32,081 bases of DNA, taken from NCBI GenBank assembly GCA_035316885.1, contig DATHII010000167.1, positions 1 through 32,081 on the forward strand, written 5' to 3'. Each line of letters opens with the position of its first letter. Positions within the stretch are counted from its first letter, which is position 1. Of this stretch, positions 7,675 to 15,221 are shown piece after piece. Origin of the DNA: DASRTE01 sp035316885. Its GTDB lineage: Bacteria; Actinomycetota; Actinomycetes; Jiangellales; Jiangellaceae. The notes beneath the pieces were generated by a model that was not told the origin of the DNA, did no database searches, and saw only the letters and a list, made by a program, of their open reading frames with translations. The translations under genes and the position numbers were made by a program.

Positions 7675-9609
7675 GTGGACACGCACGTCTACGACACACC
7701 GGTGGGCCGACTGCTCGACGGCCGCTACCGCGTCGAGGCGACGCTTGCGCGCGGTGGCATGGCGACCGTGTACCGGGCGCTCGACACCCGCTTGGACCGG
7801 GTGGTCGCGCTCAAGGTCATGCACCCGGAGCTCGCTGTCGACGACGAGTTCGTGGCGCGGTTCATCGGCGAGGCCCGTTCTGCGGCACGGCTGTCCGATT
7901 CAGCTGTCGTGGCGGTCTTCGACCAGGGCGAGGACGACGGCGCGGTCTTCCTGGCGATGGAGTACGTCGAGGGCCGCACCCTGCGTCAGGTCCTGCGCGA
8001 CCACGGCCGGCTTTCGCCGGACCACGCGCTCGACGTCATAGAACCGGTGCTCGCCGCCCTCGCCGCGGCCCACGCAGCCGGCATCGTCCATCGTGACGTC
8101 AAACCCGAGAACGTGCTCGTCGGCGACGACGGCCGGGTCAAGGTGGCCGACTTCGGCCTGGCCCGTGCCCTCAGCGACGCCTCGACAGCCACCCGCGGCC
8201 TCCTGCTCGGCACCGTCAACTACATCTCACCGGAACAGGCGCTCGGCGAGGGGGCGACGCCGCGTTCCGACGTGTACTCCGCCGGCGTGATGCTCTACGA
8301 GCTGTTGACCGGCAGCGCTCCGCACACCGGAGCGACTGACTTCGTCATCGTGCGCAGCCACATCGACAACGATGTGGCGGCTCCGTCTTCGGTCGAACCC
8401 GGCGTTCCCGGGCAGTTCGACGAGCTGGTCCGGCGGGCCACCGCTCGCGATCCGATGCAGAGGTTCGTCGACGCCGGCGTTTTCCTCGACGCCGTCCGGC
8501 GTGCCCGCGGGACACTCGCCACGGCGGTGCCCGGCCTCGAGCCGCGCGACATCGCAGGCGTGACGATCGCCGAGGCATTGACCCCGACGGCCCGATCGGT
8601 GAGCCCGTCGCTGCCGGTCACCCACACGACCGCCATCCCGCGCACGCCGGGCCCAGTCCGTAGGCCGCCACGTCACGAGGCAGCCCGCCCGCCCGCCCGG
8701 CGGCCGGCCAAGCCGCGCAACCCCTGGCGAGGGCCGCTGGTCTTCACGCTAGTTCTCCTGCTCGCGGTCGGCGCGGCCGTGGCTGCGTGGTGGTACGGAA
8801 CCGGTCGTTACACCGCAACACCGTCGCTTCTCAACGTCACCGTGGCCGAAGCACGCGCCATCGCCGAGGCCGAGGGTCTGACGGTGGTCGAGGCCGGCGA
8901 GCAGTTCTCCGAGGTGGTGGAGCCAGGCCTGGTGGCCGCGACCGTGCCGGGCCCGGGTGAGCGAATCCTGCGGGACGACCCGATCGAGCTGACGATCTCC
9001 CTTGGGCCCGAACGGTACGAGGTCCCCGAACTCGCCGGACTGACCCGGGAGGAGGCCGAGCGGGCGCTGGCCGACGCGCACATCGGGCTCGGCGAGGCCG
9101 AGGAAGCCTTCGATGAGGAGGTTCCGACGAACGTCGTGATCTCCCAGGGTGTCGAGGCCGGCAAACTCGTCCGCCGCGACGCAACGGTCTCGATCACCGT
9201 CAGCAAGGGACGTGAGGTCATCGTGATCGAGGACTTCACCGGCCGGCCAGCAGCGGAGGCCCGGGAGGCCCTCTCCGATGCCGGTTTCGATGTCTCTGTG
9301 CAGGAGAGGTTCGACGACGACGTGCCGGCTGGCGTCGTGATCCAGCAGAACCCGTCCAGTGGCACCGCCTATCGCGGCGACCCGGTCCAGCTCGAGGTGT
9401 CGACTGGCTCGAAGGACGACGAGATCCAGGTCCCAGACGTCGTCGGCATGGACGTCGACGAGGCGCGCCGCCTGCTGGAAGGGCTCGGATTCCGGGTCCA
9501 GGTGAGGGGCGGCGTCTTCGGCGGCCGCGAGGTGCAGAGCCAGAGTCCGAAGGCGGGCGAGGTCCGCAATCGCGACACAGTCGTACGACTCAACGTCTCC
9601 TGGATTTGA
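7675..9609 (+). CDS. Transmembrane Ser/Thr protein kinase with four PASTA domains
   Basis: 644 residues from GTG 7675. The kinase domain (about 18-285) is complete. It has a glycine loop LARGGMATVY, ATP lysine K47 in VALKVMHP, helix-C E66, catalytic loop HRDVKPEN with D141, DFG at 159-161, and a TVNYISPEQA substrate loop. A Pro/Arg-rich juxtamembrane stretch (300-352) leads to one membrane segment (LVFTLVLLLAVGAAVAAWWY). The outer part has four PASTA repeats (about 379-445, 447-512, 513-577, 583-644), which in PknB-type kinases sense peptidoglycan fragments. By position next to metF and the prenyl synthase it corresponds to mycobacterial PknL, which lacks PASTA. It probably regulates cell-wall growth or division. 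Confidence 0.95.
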   Translation: MDTHVYDTPVGRLLDGRYRVEATLARGGMATVYRALDTRLDRVVALKVMHPELAVDDEFVARFIGEARSAARLSDSAVVAVFDQGEDDGAVFLAMEYVEGRTLRQVLRDHGRLSPDHALDVIEPVLAALAAAHAAGIVHRDVKPENVLVGDDGRVKVADFGLARALSDASTATRGLLLGTVNYISPEQALGEGATPRSDVYSAGVMLYELLTGSAPHTGATDFVIVRSHIDNDVAAPSSVEPGVPGQFDELVRRATARDPMQRFVDAGVFLDAVRRARGTLATAVPGLEPRDIAGVTIAEALTPTARSVSPSLPVTHTTAIPRTPGPVRRPPRHEAARPPARRPAKPRNPWRGPLVFTLVLLLAVGAAVAAWWYGTGRYTATPSLLNVTVAEARAIAEAEGLTVVEAGEQFSEVVEPGLVAATVPGPGERILRDDPIELTISLGPERYEVPELAGLTREEAERALADAHIGLGEAEEAFDEEVPTNVVISQGVEAGKLVRRDATVSITVSKGREVIVIEDFTGRPAAEAREALSDAGFDVSVQERFDDDVPAGVVIQQNPSSGTAYRGDPVQLEVSTGSKDDEIQVPDVVGMDVDEARRLLEGLGFRVQVRGGVFGGREVQSQSPKAGEVRNRDTVVRLNVSWI

Positions 9610-9810
9610 CAGCCGCGCCGGCTCGGCGATGACACGAAGCGCTCAGGGCCGGCGACCGGTCAACCCCAGGAACCGATCGCGCCAGGGAGCGTCATCAGCT
9701 GCCCGGGGTAGTCCCATGCCGGAACGTCCGATAGGAACAGTGCACGGTGGCCTCTCAGATAGGTCAGATGCCGGCCTCAATTCGACCGTGTTCTGACGGA
9801 ATGGGCGTGC

Positions 9811-10350
9811 ATGCAACAGGAGCTGAGTGACTGGACTGCTACGTTCTCCCGGGTGAGGCGGGTGCCGTACACCGGTGACGAGAAGGAGAGCCTTCACGTC
9901 AGCCTCGACCGGCATCGCGACGTGGTGCTGTGGAAGCTCGACGCCCTCGATGACCTGCAGCTGCAGCGGCCCATGACGCCATCGGGGACGAGCCTGTTGG
10001 GTCTGATGAAGCACCTGGCGTCGTCCGAATACGGCTGGTTCTGTGAGACCTTCGGGCGCGAGTCCAAGGCCATCCCGTTCGATCCCGACGACCCCGACGC
10101 CGATATGCGGGCCGAGCCACGCGAGAGCACCGCGGACATCGTGGCGTACTACGGCCGGGCCCGCGCCGCAGCCGACGCCGTGATCGACGAACTCGAGGTC
10201 GACGCCCTTGGCACCGCATGGTTCGGCGACACCGTCACGATGCGCTGGGTACTCATCCACATGATCGAAGAGACCGCCCGGCACGCCGGCCACATGGACA
10301 TCGTGCGCGAACTCATCGACGGAGCCACCGGCGACCACCCCGCGGACTGA
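9811..10350 (+). CDS. DinB/DUF664 family protein (mycothiol transferase-like)
   Basis: A 179-residue four-helix-bundle protein of the DinB/YfiT-like superfamily, DUF664 branch. The metal-binding histidines are visible as H68 in LLGLMKHLASSEYGW and the HAGH pair at 158/161 in ETARHAGHMDIVRELIDG. Actinobacterial relatives include mycothiol-dependent S-transferases and isomerases that detoxify electrophiles. The substrate here is unknown. ATG 9811 is used, and GTG 9853 or 9862 would remove a poorly conserved N-terminus. A second member lies at 12402-12908. The 200 bp upstream (9610-9810) shows no gene I can support. Confidence 0.85.
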   Translation: MQQELSDWTATFSRVRRVPYTGDEKESLHVSLDRHRDVVLWKLDALDDLQLQRPMTPSGTSLLGLMKHLASSEYGWFCETFGRESKAIPFDPDDPDADMRAEPRESTADIVAYYGRARAAADAVIDELEVDALGTAWFGDTVTMRWVLIHMIEETARHAGHMDIVRELIDGATGDHPAD

Positions 10351-10370
10351 CTCACAGAAGGGTGGTGACC

Positions 10371-10595
10371 ATGGCGGACGTGGTGTTGCGCGTCCGGTTC
10401 ACCAGCGGTGATCACATCGACGTCACGTACGACGAGCCCGACACCGCGGAAGCTGACGAGGTCATCGAGCACGCCATCTCAAAACTGGCGGAGGACTCCG
10501 GAGTGCTTCGCAGCAGACATGGTGGCAGGCTCGTAGCGCTGTACGGCAGAGGCGTGGCCGCCGTCGAGGTAGCGCCACGCGGCGCGATCCTCTGA
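10371..10595 (+). CDS. Small conserved-looking hypothetical protein, 74 residues
   Basis: ATG 10371 follows GAAGGGTGGTG and starts 20 bp after the DinB gene, so cotranscription is likely. The protein (MADVVLRVRFTSGDHIDVTYDEPDT..., ending ...ALYGRGVAAVEVAPRGAIL) looks like a small alpha/beta domain: a beta hairpin, an acidic helix (EADEVIEHAISKLAEDSG) and two further strands. I do not recognise a family. Codon bias matches the neighbours, so I take it as a real gene. It ends 7 bp from the convergent broken hydrolase. Confidence 0.6.
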   Translation: MADVVLRVRFTSGDHIDVTYDEPDTAEADEVIEHAISKLAEDSGVLRSRHGGRLVALYGRGVAAVEVAPRGAIL

Positions 10596-10602
10596 CGGAG
10601 CG

Positions 10603-11447
10603 TCAGCCGTTCCCGCGCAGGGTGCGGAGAACGGCGGGCACCACGGGATCGGATTCGAGGTGCGCGGTCAGGTGGTCAGCCTCCTCGATGGAGATGAACT
10701 CCGCATTCGGGATCTCGCCTGCCGCGCCTCGCGCTTGGTCGTGAAAGTCAACGTCCGCGGCAGCCACGTGGATGAGGCACCTGACATGCCAGGCCCGCAG
10801 GTCTTTCGAGATGGCGCCCTCCGCCAGTGCCGCGTTCCAGGCTGCGTGGATGGCGGTCGGGTCGTTGTCGAGCCACTGCGCCCTCATGGCGTCGGGGACG
10901 CGGATTCCGGAAAGGGACTCCAGCCCCCCGACGAACGGTTCCAGGCTGTCCTGTTGTCGTGATGCCGCCAGCGCCTGCGTGACCATGTGAGCGAGCGGAC
11001 CCGCCGGATCGATCGCGTACGGCTGTTGTCCGCCGATCACGAGGGAGAGTACGCGTGCGGGGGCATGTTCGCCGATGCCGTAACCGAGCCGGCCTCCCCA
11101 TGAAGCGCCGACGAAGTGCGCGCGCGCCCGATACCGAGTTGATCCAGCACCGCGATCACATCCGCGACGCGCCGCGGCATCGCGTATGCCTCCGGATCGT
11201 GCGGCTTGTCGCTGCGTCCGACACCCCGGTGGTCGACGAAGATGCGGCGGAACTCGTCAGGGAACGGCTGCAACGCCTGGGCGACGGGTGAGCCGCGTAC
11301 GGACCCGACCGAATCCAACAGCCCGCCATGGAGGACGACTGTGCCTCCGTCACCCCCGTCGTCCTCGAAGTACACCTGCCGTCCATCCAGCGAGTTCGTC
11401 GCGTACGGCAGAGGGCCTCCAAACCCCAAGGATGGCTCAAAGCGCAC
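10603..11447 (-). pseudogene. Alpha/beta hydrolase, frameshifted in a GC-dinucleotide run
   Basis: Two frames together make one alpha/beta hydrolase of about 280 residues. The first (from GTG 11447) encodes VYFEDDGGDGGTVVLHGG (oxyanion region) and IFVDHRGVGRSDKP, up to LDQLGIGRA. After that the other frame continues HFVGASWGGRLGYGIGEHAPARVLSLVIGGQQPY, which contains the nucleophile elbow GASWGG, then runs to a normal C-terminus ending near ISIEEADHLTAHLESDPVVPAVLRTL with the catalytic His. The break falls in GCGCGCGCGC at 11118-11127. Two extra bases there explain it exactly. Both halves are otherwise well preserved, so this is either a very recent inactivation, a phase-variable run, or a sequencing error. 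Confidence 0.8.
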
Positions 11448-11469
11448 TGGGTCATGTGTCTACCGTGTC

Positions 11470-11991
11470 GTGGTGACCTCGGAAGCAACGTGGCCGACCG
11501 CGGAGGTGCTCGAGACTGAGCGGTTGGTTCTAGAGCCGCTACGAATCGACCACGCGACAGAGCTGGCTCCGATACTCAAGGACGAGAGCTTGCACACTTT
11601 CATCGCTGGGCGGCCGGCGACGCTGACGGAGTTGCGCGAGCGCTACACCAGGCAGGTCGCGGGTCACTCGGCAGACGGGGCGCAGGGATGGCTCAACTGG
11701 GTAGTACGTCACCGCTCGAGCGGAGTCGCCGTGGGAACTGTCCAGGCGACGCTGCAGGTGGCCGGAGAACTGACCGCCGAGGTTGCTTGGGTCGTCGCAT
11801 CACCGCACCAACGGCAGGGATACGCCAAGGAGGCCGCTGCGGCGATGGCTGACTGGTTACGTCTTCACGGCGTTGAACGACTCGTCGCGCACGTCCACCC
11901 GGAACATGAAGCCTCCGTCAGCGTGGCCAGGCACCTTGGCCTCGTCCCTACCGAGACCGTCGACGACGGAGAGGTCCGCTGGATCCGCTGA
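11470..11991 (+). CDS. GNAT family N-acetyltransferase (RimJ/RimL-like)
   Basis: About 173 residues. It opens with the RimJ-type LETERLVLEPLRIDHATELAPIL. The acetyl-CoA binding motif A is HQRQGYAKEAAAAMADWL (Q/R-x-x-G-x-A), followed by VERLVAHVHPEHEASVSVARHLGLVPTET, which is the normal end of the fold. It would transfer an acetyl group to an amine on a protein or small molecule. The substrate is unknown. I use GTG 11470 (GTG 11473 is equivalent). There is no Shine-Dalgarno, and TACCGT at 11461 could be a -10 for a leaderless transcript. It is divergent from the broken hydrolase, and its 3' end abuts the remnant of a VOC gene. Confidence 0.85.
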   Translation: MVTSEATWPTAEVLETERLVLEPLRIDHATELAPILKDESLHTFIAGRPATLTELRERYTRQVAGHSADGAQGWLNWVVRHRSSGVAVGTVQATLQVAGELTAEVAWVVASPHQRQGYAKEAAAAMADWLRLHGVERLVAHVHPEHEASVSVARHLGLVPTETVDDGEVRWIR

Positions 11992-12004
11992 CCGCAGCGC
12001 AGAC

Positions 12005-12270
12005 CACACCCGGCGGGCGTCAGGTCGACCAGTGAGCGGTCATTAGCCGTGAACGCTACGTGCACCTCATCGTGCGGGCCATCAGAGGCCGTGCCCAACC
12101 AGAAGCGCGGGAAGCCGTCCGGCCCGGACAGGCCGACCACAGGCATTCGTCGCGCTCGTAGCGCATCGCCTCGCGGAGGCGCAGAGGAGCGAAGACGTCG
12201 AGGTAGAAGCGCACATCTGGCTGTGGACGACGTTGGAGAGCCGCCGCTTGAGGTCACGCATCACTTCCAT
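12005..12270 (-). pseudogene. Decayed VOC/glyoxalase-like gene remnant
   Basis: Reading the minus strand through three frames recovers a VOC N-terminal half. It starts LSNVVHSQM near 12240, then (after a shift) RFYLDVFAPL and REAMRYERDE. After another shift come MPVVGLSGPDGFPRFWLGT, ASDGPHDEVHVAFTANDRSLVD, which match the glyoxalase-type family. Similarity stops at LVD near 12020, where the convergent GNAT gene ends, so the C-terminal half is missing. At least two frameshifts plus the 3' loss make it non-functional. This remnant occupies most of the 365-bp gap between the GNAT and DinB genes. I see nothing else there except the short frame at 12340. Confidence 0.6.
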
Positions 12271-12339
12271 CGAGGTCGGACTCGGGCACCTCTGGTTCGT
12301 CGTGGGGGCGTGATCGTCACGCGAAGGGAGGGTGGTCCG

Positions 12340-12420
12340 ATGTTTATCCGACGTTCATGCCCAGCGAGCGCAGGCCGGTTGAAGGCGGGTGGAGCGGGGA
12401 CGTGCCGGTGCCGCGGGTGA
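12340..12420 (+). CDS. Candidate 26-residue upstream frame before the DinB gene
   Basis: ATG 12340 has the best Shine-Dalgarno sequence in this stretch (AAGGGAGGG). It encodes a short Cys/Arg/Gly-rich peptide and ends at TGA 12418-12420, overlapping an in-frame GTG (12417) of the DinB gene. It may be a leader that delivers ribosomes to the DinB start, or simply misplaced initiation sequence. Peptide identity is unknown. Confidence 0.2.
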   Translation: MFIRRSCPASAGRLKAGGAGTCRCRG

Positions 12421-12908
12421 ACCGGGAGATGGAGGTGCTCCTCGGACATCTCGAAGCGCAACGCAGGCACGTGCTCGGCATCCTGGACGGGCTGTCGGAG
12501 GAGCAACTGCGTCGGCCGGTTCTCCCCTCCGGATGGCACTGTCTGGGGTTGGTCAAGCATCTTGCGTTGTCCGATGAGCACTATTGGTTCCGTTGCGTTG
12601 TCGCCGGTGAGCCACTGGGCTACTTCCCAGAGGGACCAAACGGCGATTGGCAGGTGGGGCCGGAGGATTCCGCCGAAGATGTCTTCGAGCGTCACAGGGT
12701 AGAGATTCGCCGATCCAACGCGATCCTTGCGGTGACGGCTCCCGACGCGGCGCCGAAGCAGCCCGACGCGGACTGGGCGAACTGGGGTCTGGACCTCCCG
12801 GATCTGCGCTCGGTCGTGATGCACGTGGTCACTGAGACCGCTGTCCATGCCGGGCACCTCGACGCAGTGCGCGAGTTGATCGACGGCCGGCAGTGGGTGG
12901 TTCTGTAG
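12402..12908 (+). CDS. DinB/DUF664 family protein, second copy
   Basis: About 168 residues, DUF664 branch of the DinB superfamily. It has the characteristic order REMEVLLGHLEAQRRHVLGIL...LRRPVLPSGWHCLGLVKHLALSDEHYWF (first metal His) and a closing TETAVHAGHLDAVRELIDG (HAGH pair). It is related to but clearly diverged from the copy at 9811, so it is not a recent duplicate. Probable role is a thiol-dependent transferase or hydrolase with unknown substrate. The start is uncertain: GTG 12402 follows GGAGCGGGGA, ATG 12357 has no ribosome site, and GTG 12417 is coupled to a short upstream frame. The stop codon lies inside a perfect 16-bp palindrome. Confidence 0.82.
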   Translation: MPVPRVNREMEVLLGHLEAQRRHVLGILDGLSEEQLRRPVLPSGWHCLGLVKHLALSDEHYWFRCVVAGEPLGYFPEGPNGDWQVGPEDSAEDVFERHRVEIRRSNAILAVTAPDAAPKQPDADWANWGLDLPDLRSVVMHVVTETAVHAGHLDAVRELIDGRQWVVL

Positions 12909-12917
12909 ATCTACAGA
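12902..12917. repeat. Perfect 16-bp palindrome between DinB and the DGPF gene
   Basis: TCTGTAGATCTACAGA is fully self-complementary. With no loop it cannot form a good terminator hairpin, so a dimeric-regulator operator is more plausible. It covers the DinB stop codon and lies about 20 bp before the candidate -35 of the DGPF/ECF operon. No regulator gene of a matching class is adjacent. Confidence 0.5.
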
Positions 12918-12934
12918 GACTCGCCACGTCGAGG

Positions 12935-12962
12935 TGTCGGATCGGCTGATTCACCGATCGTC
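12935..12962 (+). promoter_or_regulatory. Candidate ECF42-type promoter of the DGPF-sigma operon
   Basis: TGTCGG (12935-12940) and CGTC (12959-12962), 18 bp apart, lie 40 bp before the DGPF start. From memory, ECF42 sigma factors recognise TGTCGA at -35 and a CGA/TC-like -10 in front of DGPF genes, so this would be an autoregulatory site. One mismatch, and several overlapping CG-rich candidates for the -10 (also CGATC at 12955), keep confidence low. Confidence 0.35.
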
Positions 12963-13001
12963 GTATCTTCGTCACCACCACCGAGCCAGGAGCACAGACC
13001 C

Positions 13002-13346
13002 ATGAAGTACATGATGTTCGTCGTCGTCGACCCGGACGCAGCTGCCGAGGCCGAGCCATCAGAGGACGACCTGACCATCGCGCAGTGGCTGGCCGACGTG
13101 GACGGCCAGGGGAAGCGCATCACCGGTGACGCCCTGCGCCCGGTCAGCGACGCCACCACGGTCAGAGTCAGCCGCGGGCAGGTAATCGTCACCGACGGGC
13201 CATTCACCGAGTCGAAAGAGTGGATCGCCGGCTTCGACATCCTGGAGTGCGACAACCTGGACGAGGCCATCGCGATCGCCGCCCGGCACCCGCAGGCCAA
13301 CGGCGGCAAGCTCGAGCTCCGCCCGTTCTGGACGGACGAGGATTGA
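13002..13346 (+). CDS. DGPF/YciI family protein linked to an ECF sigma factor
   Basis: A 114-residue ferredoxin-like YciI/DGPF protein. It begins MKYMMFVVVDPDA and contains the eponymous DGPF in VTDGPFTESKEWIAGFDIL, ending in PFWTDED. The catalytic role of these proteins is unknown. They are the classic partners and targets of ECF42-group sigma factors, and the next gene here is one. ATG 13002 follows CCAGGAGCACAG. Its stop is only 9 bp before the sigma factor GTG, so the pair is certainly cotranscribed. Confidence 0.92.
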   Translation: MKYMMFVVVDPDAAAEAEPSEDDLTIAQWLADVDGQGKRITGDALRPVSDATTVRVSRGQVIVTDGPFTESKEWIAGFDILECDNLDEAIAIAARHPQANGGKLELRPFWTDED

Positions 13347-13354
13347 CGACGCAT

Positions 13355-14572
13355 GTGCACAGCGCCACGGCCGAGGCGATCACCTCGGCCGTGGCAGCGG
13401 AACGGACCGGCATGGTCGCGAGCCTCATCCGGCTCACTGGCGACTGGGACTTGGCCGAGGACTGCGTCCAGGACGCAGTCGAGAGAGCCCTCGTGCATTG
13501 GCCGCACGACGGAATGCCACGGTCACCGGAGGCCTGGCTCACCACGGTGGCGAGGAACCGCGCACTCGACCTCCTGCGTCGCCGCCAGACGGAGCGGGCG
13601 AAACTCCAGCAGCGCGCGATCATGGATGCGACGGCCTCGGGCGCCGCCCTGGAAACGGACCCCCAGTCCGATGACCGGCTGCGGTTGATCTTCACCTGCT
13701 GCCACCCGGCTCTTGCCCTCGAAGGTCGGGTGGCATTGACGCTGAAGACCGTGGCCGGCCTGAGCACCGCGGAGATCGCGCGGGCATTCCTGGTGTCAGA
13801 GCCGACCATGTCCCAGCGGCTGTTGCGCACCAAGCGAAAGATCTCCAACGCAGCAATCCCCTACCGGGTGCCTCCCGACGAGCTGCTCGCCGAGCGCACC
13901 AGCGGCGTGCTCGTCGTGCTCTATCTCATCTTCAATGAAGGCTACGGCCAGCACGAGGACCACCTGGCCGTCGAGGCGCTGCAACTCGCCAGGCTGCTGG
14001 TCGACCTGATGCCCGGCGAGGATGAGGCTCGCGGACTGCTGGCGCTGGTCACCTTTCAGATGTCTCGGCGCTCGACCCGCTTCGACGCCCACGGCGACCT
14101 CGTGCCCATGGAGGAACAAGACCGCAGCGGCTGGGATGCGGCGCTCATGGAGGAGGGGCACCGGCACCTGCGCCGCGCGGCACGTTCGGGGCGTCCGCCG
14201 GGACCTTACCGATTGCAGGCACAGATCGCTGCCTGCCATGCCACGGCGGCAACTGCGGAGGCCACCGCCTGGGGCACGATCGTCGCCCTGTTCGACGCTC
14301 TGCTCGCAGCCCAGCCGTCACCCGTGATCGCCTTGAACCGGGCCATCGCCGTCGGCTTCCGCGACGGCTACGAGGCTGGCCTGGCGGAACTGGACGCTCT
14401 GGATGCGACAGCCCTGGCCGGCTACTACCTCCTGCCATCGGCTCGTGCGGACTTCCTGCGCCGCCTAGGCCGCAATGACGAGGCGCACCATGCCTACCTG
14501 GCAGCGCTCCACCTCGCGCCCGCTGGCCAGCCCGAGCAGCGGCTGCTGCAACGGCGCCTGACCGACTTGTAG
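13355..14572 (+). CDS. ECF42-type RNA polymerase sigma factor with long C-terminal extension
   Basis: 405 residues from GTG 13355 (a TTG at 13343 overlapping the DGPF stop is the alternative). Sigma region 2 reads DWDLAEDCVQDAVERALVHWP...SPEAWLTTVARNRALDLLRRR. Region 4 reads GRVALTLKTVAGLSTAEIARAFLVSEPTMSQRLLRTKRKI. The roughly 200-residue helical extension that follows (RTSGVLVVLYLIFNEGYGQ, ARLLVDLMPGEDEARGLLALV, ALNRAIAV, YLLPSARADFLRRLGRNDEAHHAYLAALHLA) is the DUF6596/TPR-like part that defines ECF42 and replaces an anti-sigma factor. It probably directs transcription of its own operon. The inducing signal is unknown. Confidence 0.93.
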   Translation: MHSATAEAITSAVAAERTGMVASLIRLTGDWDLAEDCVQDAVERALVHWPHDGMPRSPEAWLTTVARNRALDLLRRRQTERAKLQQRAIMDATASGAALETDPQSDDRLRLIFTCCHPALALEGRVALTLKTVAGLSTAEIARAFLVSEPTMSQRLLRTKRKISNAAIPYRVPPDELLAERTSGVLVVLYLIFNEGYGQHEDHLAVEALQLARLLVDLMPGEDEARGLLALVTFQMSRRSTRFDAHGDLVPMEEQDRSGWDAALMEEGHRHLRRAARSGRPPGPYRLQAQIAACHATAATAEATAWGTIVALFDALLAAQPSPVIALNRAIAVGFRDGYEAGLAELDALDATALAGYYLLPSARADFLRRLGRNDEAHHAYLAALHLAPAGQPEQRLLQRRLTDL

Positions 14573-14696
14573 GTCGCTATTTGCCCACCAGGCGAGGAAT
14601 CACGGCGGGTCGACCGAATGTGGGAAGAGAGCAATCATGTCGAAGGCGAGATCGCCCACGCCGCGCGTAGTGCGCCCCGCGCGCTGAGAGGACGTC

Positions 14697-15074
14697 ATGT
14701 CTGACTCGATCAAGCTCAGTTCGGTCGCAATCAACTGCCCGAATGCCGGGAAGCTGGCCGCGTTCTACGCCGACATCACCGGCGGGAAGGTGACCTTCCT
14801 CCATGAAAGCTGGGCCACCGTGAACGGCCCGAGCGGGCGGATCGACTTCCAGACCATCCCCGACTACATGCCGCCGACCTGGCCCGAACCGACCTCGCCG
14901 ATACAAATGCACCTGGACTTCTACGTCGACGACCCGGAGGCGGCCGAGGCGCGCGTGCTGGCAGCGGGCGCGACGAAGTATGAATTCCAGCCGAACGACG
15001 ACCACAACTACGTCTACGCCGACCCGGCCGGTCACCCGTTCTGCCTGTCTACCTGGGACGACGTGCAGTCCTGA
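14697..15074 (+). CDS. VOC family protein (glyoxalase/bleomycin-resistance fold)
   Basis: A 125-residue single-module VOC protein. It starts KLSSVAINCPNAGKLAAFYADITGG, continues with SPIQMHLDFYVDDPEAAEARVLAAGA, and ends with YVYADPAGHPFCLST, the standard beta-alpha-beta3 pair. H and E/D positions typical of metal coordination are only partly present (H in QMHLD, H in AGHPF), so catalysis is uncertain. Binding of a hydrophobic ligand or drug is another possibility. ATG 14697 follows GAGAGGACGTC. It lies 124 bp after the sigma factor and may belong to its regulon. It is convergent with the ATP-grasp operon, and 15075-15221 holds no gene. Confidence 0.85.
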   Translation: MSDSIKLSSVAINCPNAGKLAAFYADITGGKVTFLHESWATVNGPSGRIDFQTIPDYMPPTWPEPTSPIQMHLDFYVDDPEAAEARVLAAGATKYEFQPNDDHNYVYADPAGHPFCLSTWDDVQS

Positions 15075-15221
15075 CGAACGCACTTAAAGCAGCCCATCCG
15101 GACACGGCAGAGCACCTGACGCCCGACGTACGATCCCTACATGAATCGGGCCACTCGGTGCCGAGGTCAGCAGGGCTGCCCTCGGCGGCGGAAACGGTGC
15201 GCTGTTGCAGCCGGGTGCGCC

